A DNA stretch of 28,610 nt from Bacteroidales bacterium UBA1217 (GCA_002309335.1 DBXH01000015.1:9690-38299), one strand, 5' to 3'. Numbered from the stretch's first letter, positions 8,695-18,874 are shown. Notes: generated by a model from the sequence alone, not told the origin. Made by a program: numbers and translations.

Positions 8695-11600
8695 TTGAAT
8701 ATCAAAACTGCAATAGAAGCATCTGTCAAGAACCGTCTTGGACGGTGGCTTGTTCTATTGCTGTTAGTGCTTCCCACCAACATACTGCTGGCTCAGGATG
8801 ACAACAACGACAGTACACAATCGTCTCTCCATTTCCCTATCCCCACAAACGGCTCGTCGCCCAACAGTCCATTATATCTGAGCGACCCTCCAAATATGAC
8901 CACTACCGTTGAATACGACCCCAACAGTCACGGCTACGTCAAAATAACAAAGATTGGAAGCATCATTGTCAGCCGCCAGTATATGACATTTGATGAATAT
9001 CAGGACTATCAGATGCAACACTTGATGGACGATTTCTGGAACCAGAAACAGAAAGAGAACAGCACTTTCAGCGGCGAGGGGGGACTGCTGAGCAAAATAC
9101 CGGGCTTCAACGAGATAAGCCGCAAGCTGGAAAGTCTGATGGACAAGCCGGAGATTAAAATCACACCGAGCGGAAGCGCCGACCTCACTCTTCAGGTCAT
9201 CAACAATTTCACCGACAATCCGTCTATGGATGAATCGCGAAGGAGCAACACCAATTTCGACTTCGACGAAAATATCCAGCTGACACTCAACGCCAAAATA
9301 GGCGACTTGTTCAACACCGATATCAATTGGAACACACAAGCCACTTTCGACTTTGAAAACCAGATAAAACTGAAATACGAGGGCAAGGAGGACGACATAG
9401 TCCAATTGCTTGAGGCCGCCGACATATCGTTCCCGCTCAACACCACCCTCATCAAAGGTAGCCAACGTCTGTTCGGTGTACATACCAAGCTGAAATTCGG
9501 CAATTTGACCGTCGACGCCGTCGTCAGCAACAAAGAGACATCGACCGAGAATATGCAAGTGCAAGGTGGAGCTTCCGCCCAGGAATTCGAGATACGTGCT
9601 GATGAATACGAAGAAAACCGTCACTATTTCATATCCCAGTATTTCTACGACAACTACAACAAGGCAATGTCGACTCTGCCTGTTGTCAACAGCAACATAA
9701 AGATTATACGCCTCGAAGTATGGCGTACCAATATCGGTGCCGCAGTCACCAACAACCGCGACATCTTGGCTCTTACCGACCTTGGCGAGAAAAACACTTC
9801 GTCGCCGGGCGTTTACAGTGGCACATCAACACTGCCTAACGGACAGACATCCAACAATCTGCTTCAGTTAATCAACACAAGCGCTGTCCGCAACATCAAC
9901 AATGTAAGCTCTTATATGGAAGGTTTGGGCTTCACAGGCGGTACCGATTATGAAAAATTGCAAAGTGCCCGCCTGCTGCCACAAAACGAGTATACATTCA
10001 ACGAACAGTTAGGTTTTATCACTCTTGCACAGCCTCTTGCCAACGACCAGATATTGGCCGTAGCTTTTCAATATCAAGTCATTGGCGACACAACCGTTTA
10101 TCAAGTCGGTGAGCTGACAACCGACGGTGTCAACGACCCCAACGCCCTTATTGTCAAACTCATTAAAGGAACCACTGTCAACAGCCGCAGTCCTTTGTGG
10201 AAACTGATGATGAAAAACGTCTACTTCCTGAAAAGCACACAGATAAGCCGCGATAATTTCAGACTCAATGTCCTATATGAGAATCCCGAGGGCGGTGTAG
10301 GTATCGGCTATTTCACTGAAGGTCCGTTCGAAGCAACCCCACTGGTGGAAGTCTTCGGACTCGACCGTATGGATGCATCACAAAGCTATTACTATCCCGA
10401 CGGGGTGTTCGACTGGTTTGACAGCGCCGCTTTCAAAGGAGGAACAATCCAAGCCTCATCAGGACGCATATTCTTCCCCTATGTAGAACCTTTCGGCAAA
10501 GACCTGCGCGAACGGCTTGGCGACAACACTCTCGCCAACCGCTACTGCTTCGACTCATTATACACTATGACCCAAGCACTTGCACAGCAATATGCCGACA
10601 AGAACAAATTCTATCTTGAGGGTTACTATACCAGTACGGTTAGCGGCGAGATACAGTTAGGATACAGTGTAACACAAGGCTCCGTGACTGTCACCGCAGG
10701 TGGAATGCCGCTCATTGAAAATGTCGACTACACTGTCGACTACACTATGGGTACCGTGCGTATCATCAACGAGAGCATCCTGTCGTCAGGCACCCCCATC
10801 AGCGTCAGCAGCGAAAACAGCTCATTCTCAATGATGACCAAACGTATGCTTGGCTTGCACCTCAACTACGAATTTGATCCCGACTTCAACCTTGGTGCAA
10901 CATTTATGAATCTAAGAGAGAAGCCTCTTACCCAAAAGAACAACTTTGGCGACGAACCTACAAGCAATTCTATTTGGGGAGTAGACCTCAACTATCGGCA
11001 CGATGTACCATTTATCACCAAATTTATGGACCATCTGCCAGGCATTCAGACAAAAGCCCCCTCCACACTTACCCTGCAGGCCGAATTTGCACACTTTATC
11101 CCGGGAATGGCCAATACCGGCAGCGACGACGGCAAAGTGACCTATATCGACGACTTTGAGGGTGCAGAAAGCAGCATAGACCTTAAAGGGTCCACTTTCT
11201 GGCATTTAGCCTCTACGCCTCAAGACTACAAGAGTTCGCTTCCGATGTTTCCAGAAACCTCACCTGGAACAGGGAGGGCATACGGTTTCAACCGCGCCAA
11301 ACTTTCTTGGTACACCGTTGGAAGTATATTTTTCGAATCCAGCTGTCCCGAAAATATCGACGAAAACGACCGCTCACACCCTTACGCTCGACAGATCAAC
11401 CAGCAGGAAGTCTTTCCTAACAAGAGCATTGCCGCCGGACAAAACAGTCGTATCTTCGAGCTCAATCTCGCATTCTACCCAAGCGAGAAAGGTCCTTACA
11501 ATTACGATGTTGCGCCGACCCCGTTCAGTTCCGGTATCGACCAGGACGGTTTCCTCAACAATCCGCAAAGCCGTTGGGGTGGTATTATGCGCGAACTGAC

Positions 11601-14600
11601 CTATACCGACTTTGAAACCCAGAACATCGAGACTATCGAATTCTGGCTTATGGACCCCTTCATCGACCCAACCACAGGGCAACACGACGACAGCAAAAGC
11701 GGAGGAAAACTCTACATCAACCTCGGCGACATCAGCGAAGACATCCTTCGCGACGGACGCAAGAGCTTTGAAAACGGCCTCCCCACCGCCAACACTCTGC
11801 AAGCTTTCTCAGAGAATCCTGTCGACACCACCATCTGGGGACGTGTGCCCAAAATGCAAAGTGTTGTCAACGCCTTCGACAACAACGAAGAAAGCCGTCA
11901 TTACCAAGATATCGGTTACGACGGTCTTAGCAGTGCCACCGACCTTAACGATGAGCAATCCTTCTTTGCCGACTACATCAATAGCATTGCAGTCCTTTAC
12001 GGCACCTCGTCCAATGCCTACCAACAAGCCGTCAACGACCCGTCGAGCGATGACTTCCGCTACTTCCGCAGCAGCTACTACGACCAGAACGATGTAAAAA
12101 TCAACGACCGCTACAAATATTACAACAACCCTGAGGGCAACTCCGTGAGCGACGCCGACAACACCGAAAGTTATTCCACCGAAGGAACCTCCTATCCTAA
12201 CATCGAAGACATCAACCGCGACAACACCCTCAGCGAAAGTGAAAACTACTACCAGTACGTCATCAACCTCCAACCCGACCAGATGGAAATCGGCAAAAAC
12301 CACATTGTCGACATCCACGAGGCTCAAAACGTACAACTTGCAAACGGCACTACCACCTCCTGCCGCTGGTACCAGTTCAGAATCCCCATTCGCGAGCCAG
12401 ACCAGACCATAGGCAACATCAACGGCTACCAGTCCATACGCTTTATGCGTATGTTCCTCAACGATTTCAGCGACCCCATCATCTTGAGGTTCGCCTCGCT
12501 CGAACTGGTTTACGGCACCTGGCGCAAATATAGCGAAGACCTCCTGCAACCTGGTGACTATCCCACTGGAATGGACGAAAACACCAGTTTCACCCTCTCG
12601 ACCGTCAATATCGAAGAGAATGGAAGCCGCCAGCCGGTACCTTACAATCTGCCGCCAAACATCGAGCGCGAATCCTGGTACTCCACATCCTCTTCCTATA
12701 CCGAACTAAACGAGCAGGCCCTCGAACTCGACATACAGGAACTCAATGCCGGCGACGCACGTGCCGTATACCGCAACGCGCAATACGATTTGCGCTACTA
12801 TGGCAAACTCAAGATGTTCGTCCACGCCGAGAAGAAATATGAGAGCGACCACCTATACGACGGCGACCTTACACTCTTTGTGCGACTCGGCAGCGACTAC
12901 ACGAACAACTATTATGAATATGAAGTTCCCCTCACTCTCACCCCCTGGGGCACCTCAGCCGATAGCAAAGAGATCATCTGGCCGGCAGCCAACAACGTAG
13001 AGATCGACCTGCAAAAACTGGTCGAAATCAAAACCAACCGCAACAAGATGATTCGCAGCGGCAGCACCGACTACAGCAACCTGATGCTCTACAGCGAAAT
13101 CTTCGAAGGACGACGTTACACTATTATGGGCACGCCCAATCTTGGCAAAGTCAAGGTCATTATGGTAGGAGTCCGCAATCCGCGCAAACAGACACTCGAC
13201 GATGGCAACGATATGTTGCCCAAGAGTGCAATAGTATGGATCAACGAGATGCGCCTGTCCGACTACATCAACCGCGGCGGATGGGCGGCGATGGCACTAG
13301 CCCGCACCAACCTTGCCGATGTCGGCAACCTGTCGCTCTACACCTCATACACCACCAGTGGCTTCGGCAACCTTGAAGACAAACTTAACAAGATAGAACT
13401 CGTCAACACTTTCAACGTCCAGAGCACCCTCAACCTCGAGATGGGCAAATTCCTTCCCGACGAGTGGGCGATGCACATCCCTCTCTATCTCGACTACAAC
13501 AACCAGATAGGCAGCCCGGAATACAACCCACTCGACCCAGATGTCAAGCTCAAAGACGATCTGAAGACCTACCAGACACAAGCCGAGCGCGACTCCATCA
13601 AGAAGATGACGCAGCAACGTCACCAAACTACTAACCTCACACTTACCAATATACGCAAAGAGCGTACCGGTAAGTCGGCGCTCAAACCACATTTTTACGA
13701 CTTTGAGAACCTCGCCTTCTCCTATTCCTACAGCGGCGAACGCAGCAGCGACGACGACATAGAATACTACAATAAAGACCAACACCGCGGAGGGTTCAAC
13801 TACAACTACGCCATCAACCAGCCCAAGCAGTTCAAGCCTTTCGACAAGGTGAAGCCTTTTCAAAACAAAAACCTACGGTTTATCAAAGACTTTAACCTCT
13901 ACTACCAGCCTAAAAACATCAGTTTCTCGACCGAAATCTACCGCGACATCGAGAGTACCCTGCTTCGCAACAAGAGCGCAGCGCTGGTTATAATGAACCC
14001 CACCTATTTCAAGCAGTTCACCTGGCGACGCGACTACAACGTCCAGTACGACCTGGCGCGCAGTTTCCATATCACCTACGACGCCAACGCCAACGCCCGT
14101 ATCGACGAGCCTCCCGGACTTGTCGACCGCTCGGCCAGCGACACCCTCTGGAATGCCATTATGCGGGGCGGCACAATGCAGAATTTCCAGCAGAACATCA
14201 ACGTCACCTGGAACATCCCCATCAACAAGCTGCCCTATATGGACTTCCTGTCCTCCACCCTCACCTACCGCAGCACCTTCCTCTACAACGGCACCACACA
14301 GGCTCTCGCCGCCCAAGGTAGCGTCATCAACAATAATACCGTCATCAACCTCAACGCGCAAGGCAACCTCAAAACACTATACAACAAGTCTAAACTCCTC
14401 AAGAAAGCCTACGCCAAGAAGCCGGCTAAGAAGCCCGACCTAAACAAGAAAGGCAAGGACGCCGACAAAGATAAGAACGACCTCGACAAAAAACGCGGGC
14501 TTGAGCAACGCAAAGCCGACGCCGCCCGTGCCGACTCTCTGCGCAAAGCAGAACGCGAGGAGATGTGGCGCGAGCTGGGCTACTTCGGTCTGCGCTTCGT

Positions 14601-16002
14601 CACCGGAGTCAAAGATTTCAACGTTCAGTACAACAACACTTTCGGAGCCACCATTGCAGGCTTTATGGGCGAATCGCGCATCATTGGTCTCGACCCATCC
14701 AACCAGTGGCAACCCGGACTGCCTTTCGTGCTCGGACTGCCCGAAAGCAACCCATTCTCACTCTCAACCACCTCTGCCTCAACGCCAAGTTTGGTGGAAA
14801 GCCTGCTGCGTGACGACCTCCTCTCACACGACACCCTGATGAACACCCCCAACAATGCTTCACAGAACCGGCGACTCTCATTCAATACAACTATCGAGCC
14901 AATTCGTGATTTCGTTATCAAATCCAGCGCCCATCAAGACTACTCCACCCGTCAGGAATATTACTACAAATACAGCAACGCCACCGGGCGTGTCGAAGGG
15001 CCCCTCAGCAACACTATGGCCGGCAACTACACCACCAGTACCTGGGCGTTCCGCACCACATTCCGCAACAGCGATGACCTCTTCAACGACTTCATCGCCG
15101 CACGCGGCATCGTTGCCAACCGCCTCGCCAGCCTCAACCCCGACCCCTACTGCAGCCAGATGGTACAAGACACGATGAACGGCGAATGGTATCCCGCCGG
15201 CTATGGCGCCAACCAGCAGACCGTGCTCCTCACCGCCTTCCTCGCCACCTATCTCGGTAAAGACCCCGCCAAGCAGTCCTTCTCGCCGTTCCTCACATTC
15301 CCCGTGCCCGACTGGGACATCAGCTACAACGGACTTGGCAAAGTGAACTTCCTCAAAAAATGGTTCACCGACATAAGCATACAGCATAAATACAAGAGCG
15401 ACTACACCATAGGCAATTTCTACACCGACGCCGCCATCGGCGCCGTCCTCGACGGCTACGATTACGGAACAGAGACCGTTGTAAACAACAACGGTGACTA
15501 CATCTCGCCCGTCTCGATGGAAGGTGTTATCATCACCGAACAGTTCCAGCCTCTCATTATGCTCTCCGTAAAAATGGTCAACAGCTTCGATTTCAAACTC
15601 AAAATCGACCGATCCCGCGTCCTCAATCTCAGCTTCGCCAACAACCAGCTCACTGAGACCTACCGCGACGGTATCACCTTCGGCACAGGCTACACCTTCA
15701 AAGACCTTGAATTCCACGTCAAAGCAGGCGACAAGACCCACCATCTCAAGAGCGACCTCGTAATGCGGGCCGACATCAGCTACAACAACAATATGACGCA
15801 GATTAGGAAAATCAACCAGATGTCACGTCAAATCTCCTCAGGTCAGAAAATATGGCGGGCACAAATCAGCGCCGAGTACAAACTCTCCTCCACACTCACC
15901 CTCCGTGCCTTCTTCGAGACCAACATCAACACACCCTACATCTCCAACGCCTACCCCAACTCCACCACCAAAGGCGGCATCACCGTCCGCTTCTCGTTCT
16001 AA
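8695..16002 (+). CDS. sprA: T9SS outer-membrane translocon SprA (Sov)
   Basis: A 2435-residue protein and the largest gene here. SprA forms the giant 36-strand outer-membrane barrel through which the type IX secretion system exports its clients; the P. gingivalis homologue is Sov. Seen in the sequence: a signal peptide (residues 1-33, ending NILLAQ), repeated beta-rich segments, the motifs YIDDFEGAE (817-825) and RWGGIMREL (960-968) that I associate with SprA, and a C-terminal strand ending in VRFSF with the terminal Phe of outer-membrane proteins. The reading frame is intact. A Lys/Asp/Ala-rich charged segment at about residues 1903-1955 interrupts the barrel region. The start is TTG at 8695, chosen because it gives the signal peptide and no in-frame ATG precedes it. 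Confidence 0.96.
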   Translation: MNIKTAIEASVKNRLGRWLVLLLLVLPTNILLAQDDNNDSTQSSLHFPIPTNGSSPNSPLYLSDPPNMTTTVEYDPNSHGYVKITKIGSIIVSRQYMTFDEYQDYQMQHLMDDFWNQKQKENSTFSGEGGLLSKIPGFNEISRKLESLMDKPEIKITPSGSADLTLQVINNFTDNPSMDESRRSNTNFDFDENIQLTLNAKIGDLFNTDINWNTQATFDFENQIKLKYEGKEDDIVQLLEAADISFPLNTTLIKGSQRLFGVHTKLKFGNLTVDAVVSNKETSTENMQVQGGASAQEFEIRADEYEENRHYFISQYFYDNYNKAMSTLPVVNSNIKIIRLEVWRTNIGAAVTNNRDILALTDLGEKNTSSPGVYSGTSTLPNGQTSNNLLQLINTSAVRNINNVSSYMEGLGFTGGTDYEKLQSARLLPQNEYTFNEQLGFITLAQPLANDQILAVAFQYQVIGDTTVYQVGELTTDGVNDPNALIVKLIKGTTVNSRSPLWKLMMKNVYFLKSTQISRDNFRLNVLYENPEGGVGIGYFTEGPFEATPLVEVFGLDRMDASQSYYYPDGVFDWFDSAAFKGGTIQASSGRIFFPYVEPFGKDLRERLGDNTLANRYCFDSLYTMTQALAQQYADKNKFYLEGYYTSTVSGEIQLGYSVTQGSVTVTAGGMPLIENVDYTVDYTMGTVRIINESILSSGTPISVSSENSSFSMMTKRMLGLHLNYEFDPDFNLGATFMNLREKPLTQKNNFGDEPTSNSIWGVDLNYRHDVPFITKFMDHLPGIQTKAPSTLTLQAEFAHFIPGMANTGSDDGKVTYIDDFEGAESSIDLKGSTFWHLASTPQDYKSSLPMFPETSPGTGRAYGFNRAKLSWYTVGSIFFESSCPENIDENDRSHPYARQINQQEVFPNKSIAAGQNSRIFELNLAFYPSEKGPYNYDVAPTPFSSGIDQDGFLNNPQSRWGGIMRELTYTDFETQNIETIEFWLMDPFIDPTTGQHDDSKSGGKLYINLGDISEDILRDGRKSFENGLPTANTLQAFSENPVDTTIWGRVPKMQSVVNAFDNNEESRHYQDIGYDGLSSATDLNDEQSFFADYINSIAVLYGTSSNAYQQAVNDPSSDDFRYFRSSYYDQNDVKINDRYKYYNNPEGNSVSDADNTESYSTEGTSYPNIEDINRDNTLSESENYYQYVINLQPDQMEIGKNHIVDIHEAQNVQLANGTTTSCRWYQFRIPIREPDQTIGNINGYQSIRFMRMFLNDFSDPIILRFASLELVYGTWRKYSEDLLQPGDYPTGMDENTSFTLSTVNIEENGSRQPVPYNLPPNIERESWYSTSSSYTELNEQALELDIQELNAGDARAVYRNAQYDLRYYGKLKMFVHAEKKYESDHLYDGDLTLFVRLGSDYTNNYYEYEVPLTLTPWGTSADSKEIIWPAANNVEIDLQKLVEIKTNRNKMIRSGSTDYSNLMLYSEIFEGRRYTIMGTPNLGKVKVIMVGVRNPRKQTLDDGNDMLPKSAIVWINEMRLSDYINRGGWAAMALARTNLADVGNLSLYTSYTTSGFGNLEDKLNKIELVNTFNVQSTLNLEMGKFLPDEWAMHIPLYLDYNNQIGSPEYNPLDPDVKLKDDLKTYQTQAERDSIKKMTQQRHQTTNLTLTNIRKERTGKSALKPHFYDFENLAFSYSYSGERSSDDDIEYYNKDQHRGGFNYNYAINQPKQFKPFDKVKPFQNKNLRFIKDFNLYYQPKNISFSTEIYRDIESTLLRNKSAALVIMNPTYFKQFTWRRDYNVQYDLARSFHITYDANANARIDEPPGLVDRSASDTLWNAIMRGGTMQNFQQNINVTWNIPINKLPYMDFLSSTLTYRSTFLYNGTTQALAAQGSVINNNTVINLNAQGNLKTLYNKSKLLKKAYAKKPAKKPDLNKKGKDADKDKNDLDKKRGLEQRKADAARADSLRKAEREEMWRELGYFGLRFVTGVKDFNVQYNNTFGATIAGFMGESRIIGLDPSNQWQPGLPFVLGLPESNPFSLSTTSASTPSLVESLLRDDLLSHDTLMNTPNNASQNRRLSFNTTIEPIRDFVIKSSAHQDYSTRQEYYYKYSNATGRVEGPLSNTMAGNYTTSTWAFRTTFRNSDDLFNDFIAARGIVANRLASLNPDPYCSQMVQDTMNGEWYPAGYGANQQTVLLTAFLATYLGKDPAKQSFSPFLTFPVPDWDISYNGLGKVNFLKKWFTDISIQHKYKSDYTIGNFYTDAAIGAVLDGYDYGTETVVNNNGDYISPVSMEGVIITEQFQPLIMLSVKMVNSFDFKLKIDRSRVLNLSFANNQLTETYRDGITFGTGYTFKDLEFHVKAGDKTHHLKSDLVMRADISYNNNMTQIRKINQMSRQISSGQKIWRAQISAEYKLSSTLTLRAFFETNINTPYISNAYPNSTTKGGITVRFSF

Positions 16003-16029
16003 AAAAATATACCGCCACACAATATAACT

Positions 16030-16042
16030 ACGCGCGGCGCGT
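16030..16042. other. GC-only hairpin between sprA and the SIMPL gene
   Basis: ACGCG (16030-16034) and CGCGT (16038-16042) flank a three-base loop in an otherwise AT-rich 75-base gap. There is no T-run after it, so it is not a convincing terminator. It may protect or partly block the transcript between the two genes. Confidence 0.3.
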
Positions 16043-16077
16043 TCCTTAATCAATTATAAACATAAAATATCCAGAAA

Positions 16078-16785
16078 ATGAAAGGTAGTCAAATCCCATT
16101 CAAGAAAAACTACATCATCGGTACAAGCATCGTGCTGGCCGCCTTCGTACTCGGCCTTATGCTTGTGTGGACCGTCAAAACCCTCAAGTCGTTCGACGAC
16201 ACCGTAACTGTCAAAGGTCTCTGCGAGCGTGAAGTACCCGCCGACAACGTAGTGCTGCGCATCAGCTACACCGCTCAGGACAATTCGCTTATGGACCTGC
16301 GCGCCACCGTCGACCGCAACGACCAGGCCATCGTCGACCTCATCAAAAAGGCCGGCATCAAGGACGAGGAGATCAAGTACACCACCGCCAACTTCAGCGA
16401 CCGCTACGACGACTACTATGTCAGCGAGAACATCAAGTTCCGCTATACGGCACGTCAGACTATCAGCGTCTTCAGCTCGAATATGGATGCCGTGCGCAAA
16501 CTGCAGCGCACCATCGACGGCGACCTGCTGAAACTCGACATCATCTCGAACACCAACGCAAACTACAAGTTTGACGGCCTCAACGACATCAAGCCCTCTA
16601 TGATTGCCGAGAGCCTCGACAAGGCACGCGAGAGCGCCGAGGAGTTTGCCAAGAACAGCCACAGCAAAATCGGCAAGATGCGCACCGCCTCACAAGGCTA
16701 TTTCGATATCGGCGACCTTGACGAGAACACACCGCAAATCAAGAAGATACGCGTCGTGACAACCGTCGAGTACTACCTCAAATAA
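16078..16785 (+). CDS. SIMPL (DUF541) domain protein, membrane-anchored
   Basis: A 235-residue protein with a short cytosolic N-terminus, one membrane helix at about residues 12-35 (YIIGTSIVLAAFVLGLMLVW) and a periplasmic SIMPL/DUF541 domain. Features of that family are the start VTVKGLCEREVPADNVVLRI, the middle IKYTTANFSDRYDD, YTARQTISVFSSNMDAVRKL and the end KKIRVVTTVEYYLK. Family members have been linked to oxidative stress and outer-membrane integrity, but no biochemical activity is settled. It begins 75 bases after sprA and ends 37 bases before the TPR gene, so it may belong to the same transcript. A T9SS role is not established. Confidence 0.88.
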   Translation: MKGSQIPFKKNYIIGTSIVLAAFVLGLMLVWTVKTLKSFDDTVTVKGLCEREVPADNVVLRISYTAQDNSLMDLRATVDRNDQAIVDLIKKAGIKDEEIKYTTANFSDRYDDYYVSENIKFRYTARQTISVFSSNMDAVRKLQRTIDGDLLKLDIISNTNANYKFDGLNDIKPSMIAESLDKARESAEEFAKNSHSKIGKMRTASQGYFDIGDLDENTPQIKKIRVVTTVEYYLK

Positions 16786-16822
16786 TAGCACATCCAACGT
16801 CTGAATTCTGAAAAACGCCACG

Positions 16823-18667
16823 ATGAAAAAGGCACTCTTTCTCTCGTCAATTCTTTTCATTATTCAATACCTCACACCGACCATCTGTTCCGCCCAGCAG
16901 TCGACGGAACAGATGGCTTCCTATTACTACCAGAACCGCGAATACGACAAGGCCATCGAGCTCTACGAACCCCTCTACGCCCACACCCAAAACATCTACT
17001 ACTACCAGATGCTCCTCGGCTGCTACACCGAGACCGGCCAATTCAAAGAAGCCGAACGCCTTGTCGAGAAACGCATCAAGAAACAGCCCCGCGACCTATA
17101 CCTATATGTCGATCTGGGCAACATCTACCTTAAACACGGCGACCGTAAGAAGGCCGAGAAGCAGTATGCCGCCGCTGTCGACAAAATTGACCGCGATTCC
17201 AAACAAGCCTCCGACCTGGCTTTGGCCTTCGAGAATTCAGGCCGCAACGACTACGCCATCAAGACCTATCTTACCGCCCGCCAGAAGATGAACAACCAGC
17301 TCATCTACGTTATGGAACTCGCCACACTCTACGAGAAATCAGGCGCCTACGACAAGATGACCGAAGAGTATTTCACGCTCCTCGACCGGGCCCCGGGCAA
17401 TATGGGCTCCATCCAGATAGCCCTGCAGCGCGCCCTCAACGAGACCTCCTCGACCGAGTTGGCTGAAGGACTGCGCAAAACCCTTACATCGCGCATACGG
17501 CAAAATCCCGAGAATCAGCACTATCTCGAAATGATGATATGGTTCTCCATACAGCAGCACGATTTCGACTTCGCGCTCACACAAGCCAAAGCCGTCGACG
17601 CCCGTTTCCCCGACCAGGGAGCGCAGCAAGTCTACCGCGTGGCACAGATAGCCGCCAACAACGAAGCCTACGGGATAGCGGAATCCGCCTACAGCCACAT
17701 CGTAGCCAAAGGCAGCAGCCATCCGCTCTATTTCGACAGCAAGGTAGGTTTGCTCAACACCAAATACGCCCGCATCAATCAGCAACACGCCCAGCAGCCA
17801 AAAGAGCTCGAAGCACTCCAGAACGAATACGAGGCAACCCTCAACGAGCTGGGCAAGAACATCCAAACCGTCCAGCTTATGCGCAACTACTCGCATCTGC
17901 TAGCCTACACCACCCCCACCGACAACGCTAAACTGCAAAAAGCCTCCGACCTCCTCTACGACATCATCGAGATGCCGCGTGTATCGGCCAACACCGTCAA
18001 CGAAGTCAAACTCGAGCTCGGCGACCTGCTGCTCTTCTCGGGCGAGATATGGGAAGCCTCCCTGCTCTACAGCCAGGTCGAGAAAGCCAACAAAAACGAC
18101 ATTCTCGGAGCAATGGCGAAATTCAAGAACGCCAAACTTAGCTACTACAACAACGACTTCGTATGGGCCAAGTCGCAGCTCGACGTCCTGCGCGCATCAA
18201 CCTCCAAACTCATAGCCAACGACGCTATGCAGCTCTCGCTCCTCATTAGCGACAATATGGAGGAAGACAGCACCTACGAAACTCTTGCCTACTATGCTGC
18301 CGCCGACCTGATGCTTTACCGCAACCAACTCGACTCGGCTTGGAACCTCTACAACGACATCACCGTGCACAACCTGTCGCACTCGCTGTTCGACGAAGTG
18401 CTGATGCAGAAAGCAAAGATACGTATGAAACAAGGCCGCTACAATGAAGCCGACTCTCTTCTGCAACGCATCGTAGACCATTATGCTGAGGACATTCTTG
18501 CCGACGACGCCCTGTTTATGCTTGCCGAGCTCAACGAGCAGCAGTTGAACAATGCCGACCGCGCCCGCCAATGCTACGAAAAAATCCTGCTCGACTATCC
18601 CGCAAGCCTCTATGCCGACCGCGCCCGCAAGCGCTACAACGCGATAAAGAAACAGAATATTCAGTAA
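16823..18667 (+). CDS. Exported tetratricopeptide repeat protein
   Basis: A 614-residue protein with a signal peptide (MKKALFLSSILFII, cleavage near ICSAQQ; the cysteine is not in a proper lipobox). Nearly the whole mature part is helical repeat: N-terminal TPRs (MASYYYQNREYDKAIELYEPLY, LGCYTETGQFKEAERLVEKR, YLKHGDRKKAEKQYAAA) and C-terminal TPRs (KQGRYNEADSLLQRI, NADRARQCYEKILLDYP). TPR arrays hold partner proteins, so a periplasmic scaffold is the likely role. It is shorter than PorW/SprE, the TPR lipoprotein of the T9SS, and lacks its lipid anchor, so I do not name it as such. Last gene of the sprA group; an intrinsic terminator follows 31 bases after the stop. Confidence 0.88.
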   Translation: MKKALFLSSILFIIQYLTPTICSAQQSTEQMASYYYQNREYDKAIELYEPLYAHTQNIYYYQMLLGCYTETGQFKEAERLVEKRIKKQPRDLYLYVDLGNIYLKHGDRKKAEKQYAAAVDKIDRDSKQASDLALAFENSGRNDYAIKTYLTARQKMNNQLIYVMELATLYEKSGAYDKMTEEYFTLLDRAPGNMGSIQIALQRALNETSSTELAEGLRKTLTSRIRQNPENQHYLEMMIWFSIQQHDFDFALTQAKAVDARFPDQGAQQVYRVAQIAANNEAYGIAESAYSHIVAKGSSHPLYFDSKVGLLNTKYARINQQHAQQPKELEALQNEYEATLNELGKNIQTVQLMRNYSHLLAYTTPTDNAKLQKASDLLYDIIEMPRVSANTVNEVKLELGDLLLFSGEIWEASLLYSQVEKANKNDILGAMAKFKNAKLSYYNNDFVWAKSQLDVLRASTSKLIANDAMQLSLLISDNMEEDSTYETLAYYAAADLMLYRNQLDSAWNLYNDITVHNLSHSLFDEVLMQKAKIRMKQGRYNEADSLLQRIVDHYAEDILADDALFMLAELNEQQLNNADRARQCYEKILLDYPASLYADRARKRYNAIKKQNIQ

Positions 18668-18698
18668 CAACATAATTAACAATTCTTTACTTCGTTTT

Positions 18699-18736
18699 TT
18701 GTCCTTTTTCAGCTACCTTGAAAACGGACAATTTTT
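18699..18736 (+). terminator. Intrinsic terminator after the sprA gene group
   Basis: TTGTCC (18699-18704) and TTTTCA (18706-18711) pair with TGAAAA (18719-18724) and GGACAA (18726-18731) around a 7-base loop, with one T/C mismatch in the stem. TTTTT follows directly (18732-18736). It starts 31 bases after the TPR stop codon. A T-run precedes the stem in mirror form, so it could also work on the minus strand. Confidence 0.85.
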
Positions 18737-18772
18737 GTTTTGCCTTAACTATATGGTAACCAAGGGTCAAAG

Positions 18773-18825
18773 CTTTACTAAAGCCTTACCAAAGTTTACC
18801 CAAAGTTTTATTAAATTTTACCAAG
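18773..18825. repeat. Degenerate 11/10-bp tandem array (consensus near TTTACCAAAG)
   Basis: Five head-to-tail units: CTTTACTAAAG (18773), CCTTACCAAAG (18784), TTTACCCAAAG (18795), TTTTATTAAA (18806) and TTTTACCAAG (18816). The last is followed by ACTTTGATAAA in inverted sense. Units are contiguous with no spacers, so this is not CRISPR. It sits between two terminator-like hairpins. Function unknown. Confidence 0.7.
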
Positions 18826-18874
18826 ATAAACTTTGATAAAATTTTAAATAAAATATAATACGTTTTTGAGATAG

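Noticed and set aside
14878..15744. Long minus-strand open frame (288 codons) opposite sprA, and similar ones at 8872-9624, 11809-12549 and 13345-14361
   Set aside because: They lie opposite a full-length conserved gene, are rich in Val/Gly/Glu as expected from the reverse complement of sprA codons, and have no recognisable domains or promoters.
16030..16042. Terminator after sprA
   Set aside because: The 5-bp GC hairpin has no following T-run, and the SIMPL gene continues on the same strand.
16054..16662. Minus-strand frame of 202 codons opposite the SIMPL gene
   Set aside because: The plus-strand SIMPL domain is recognisable and the reverse frame has only shadow composition.
16823..18667. 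Assignment of the TPR protein as PorW/SprE
   Set aside because: It is shorter than those proteins and lacks a lipobox; position near sprA alone is not enough.
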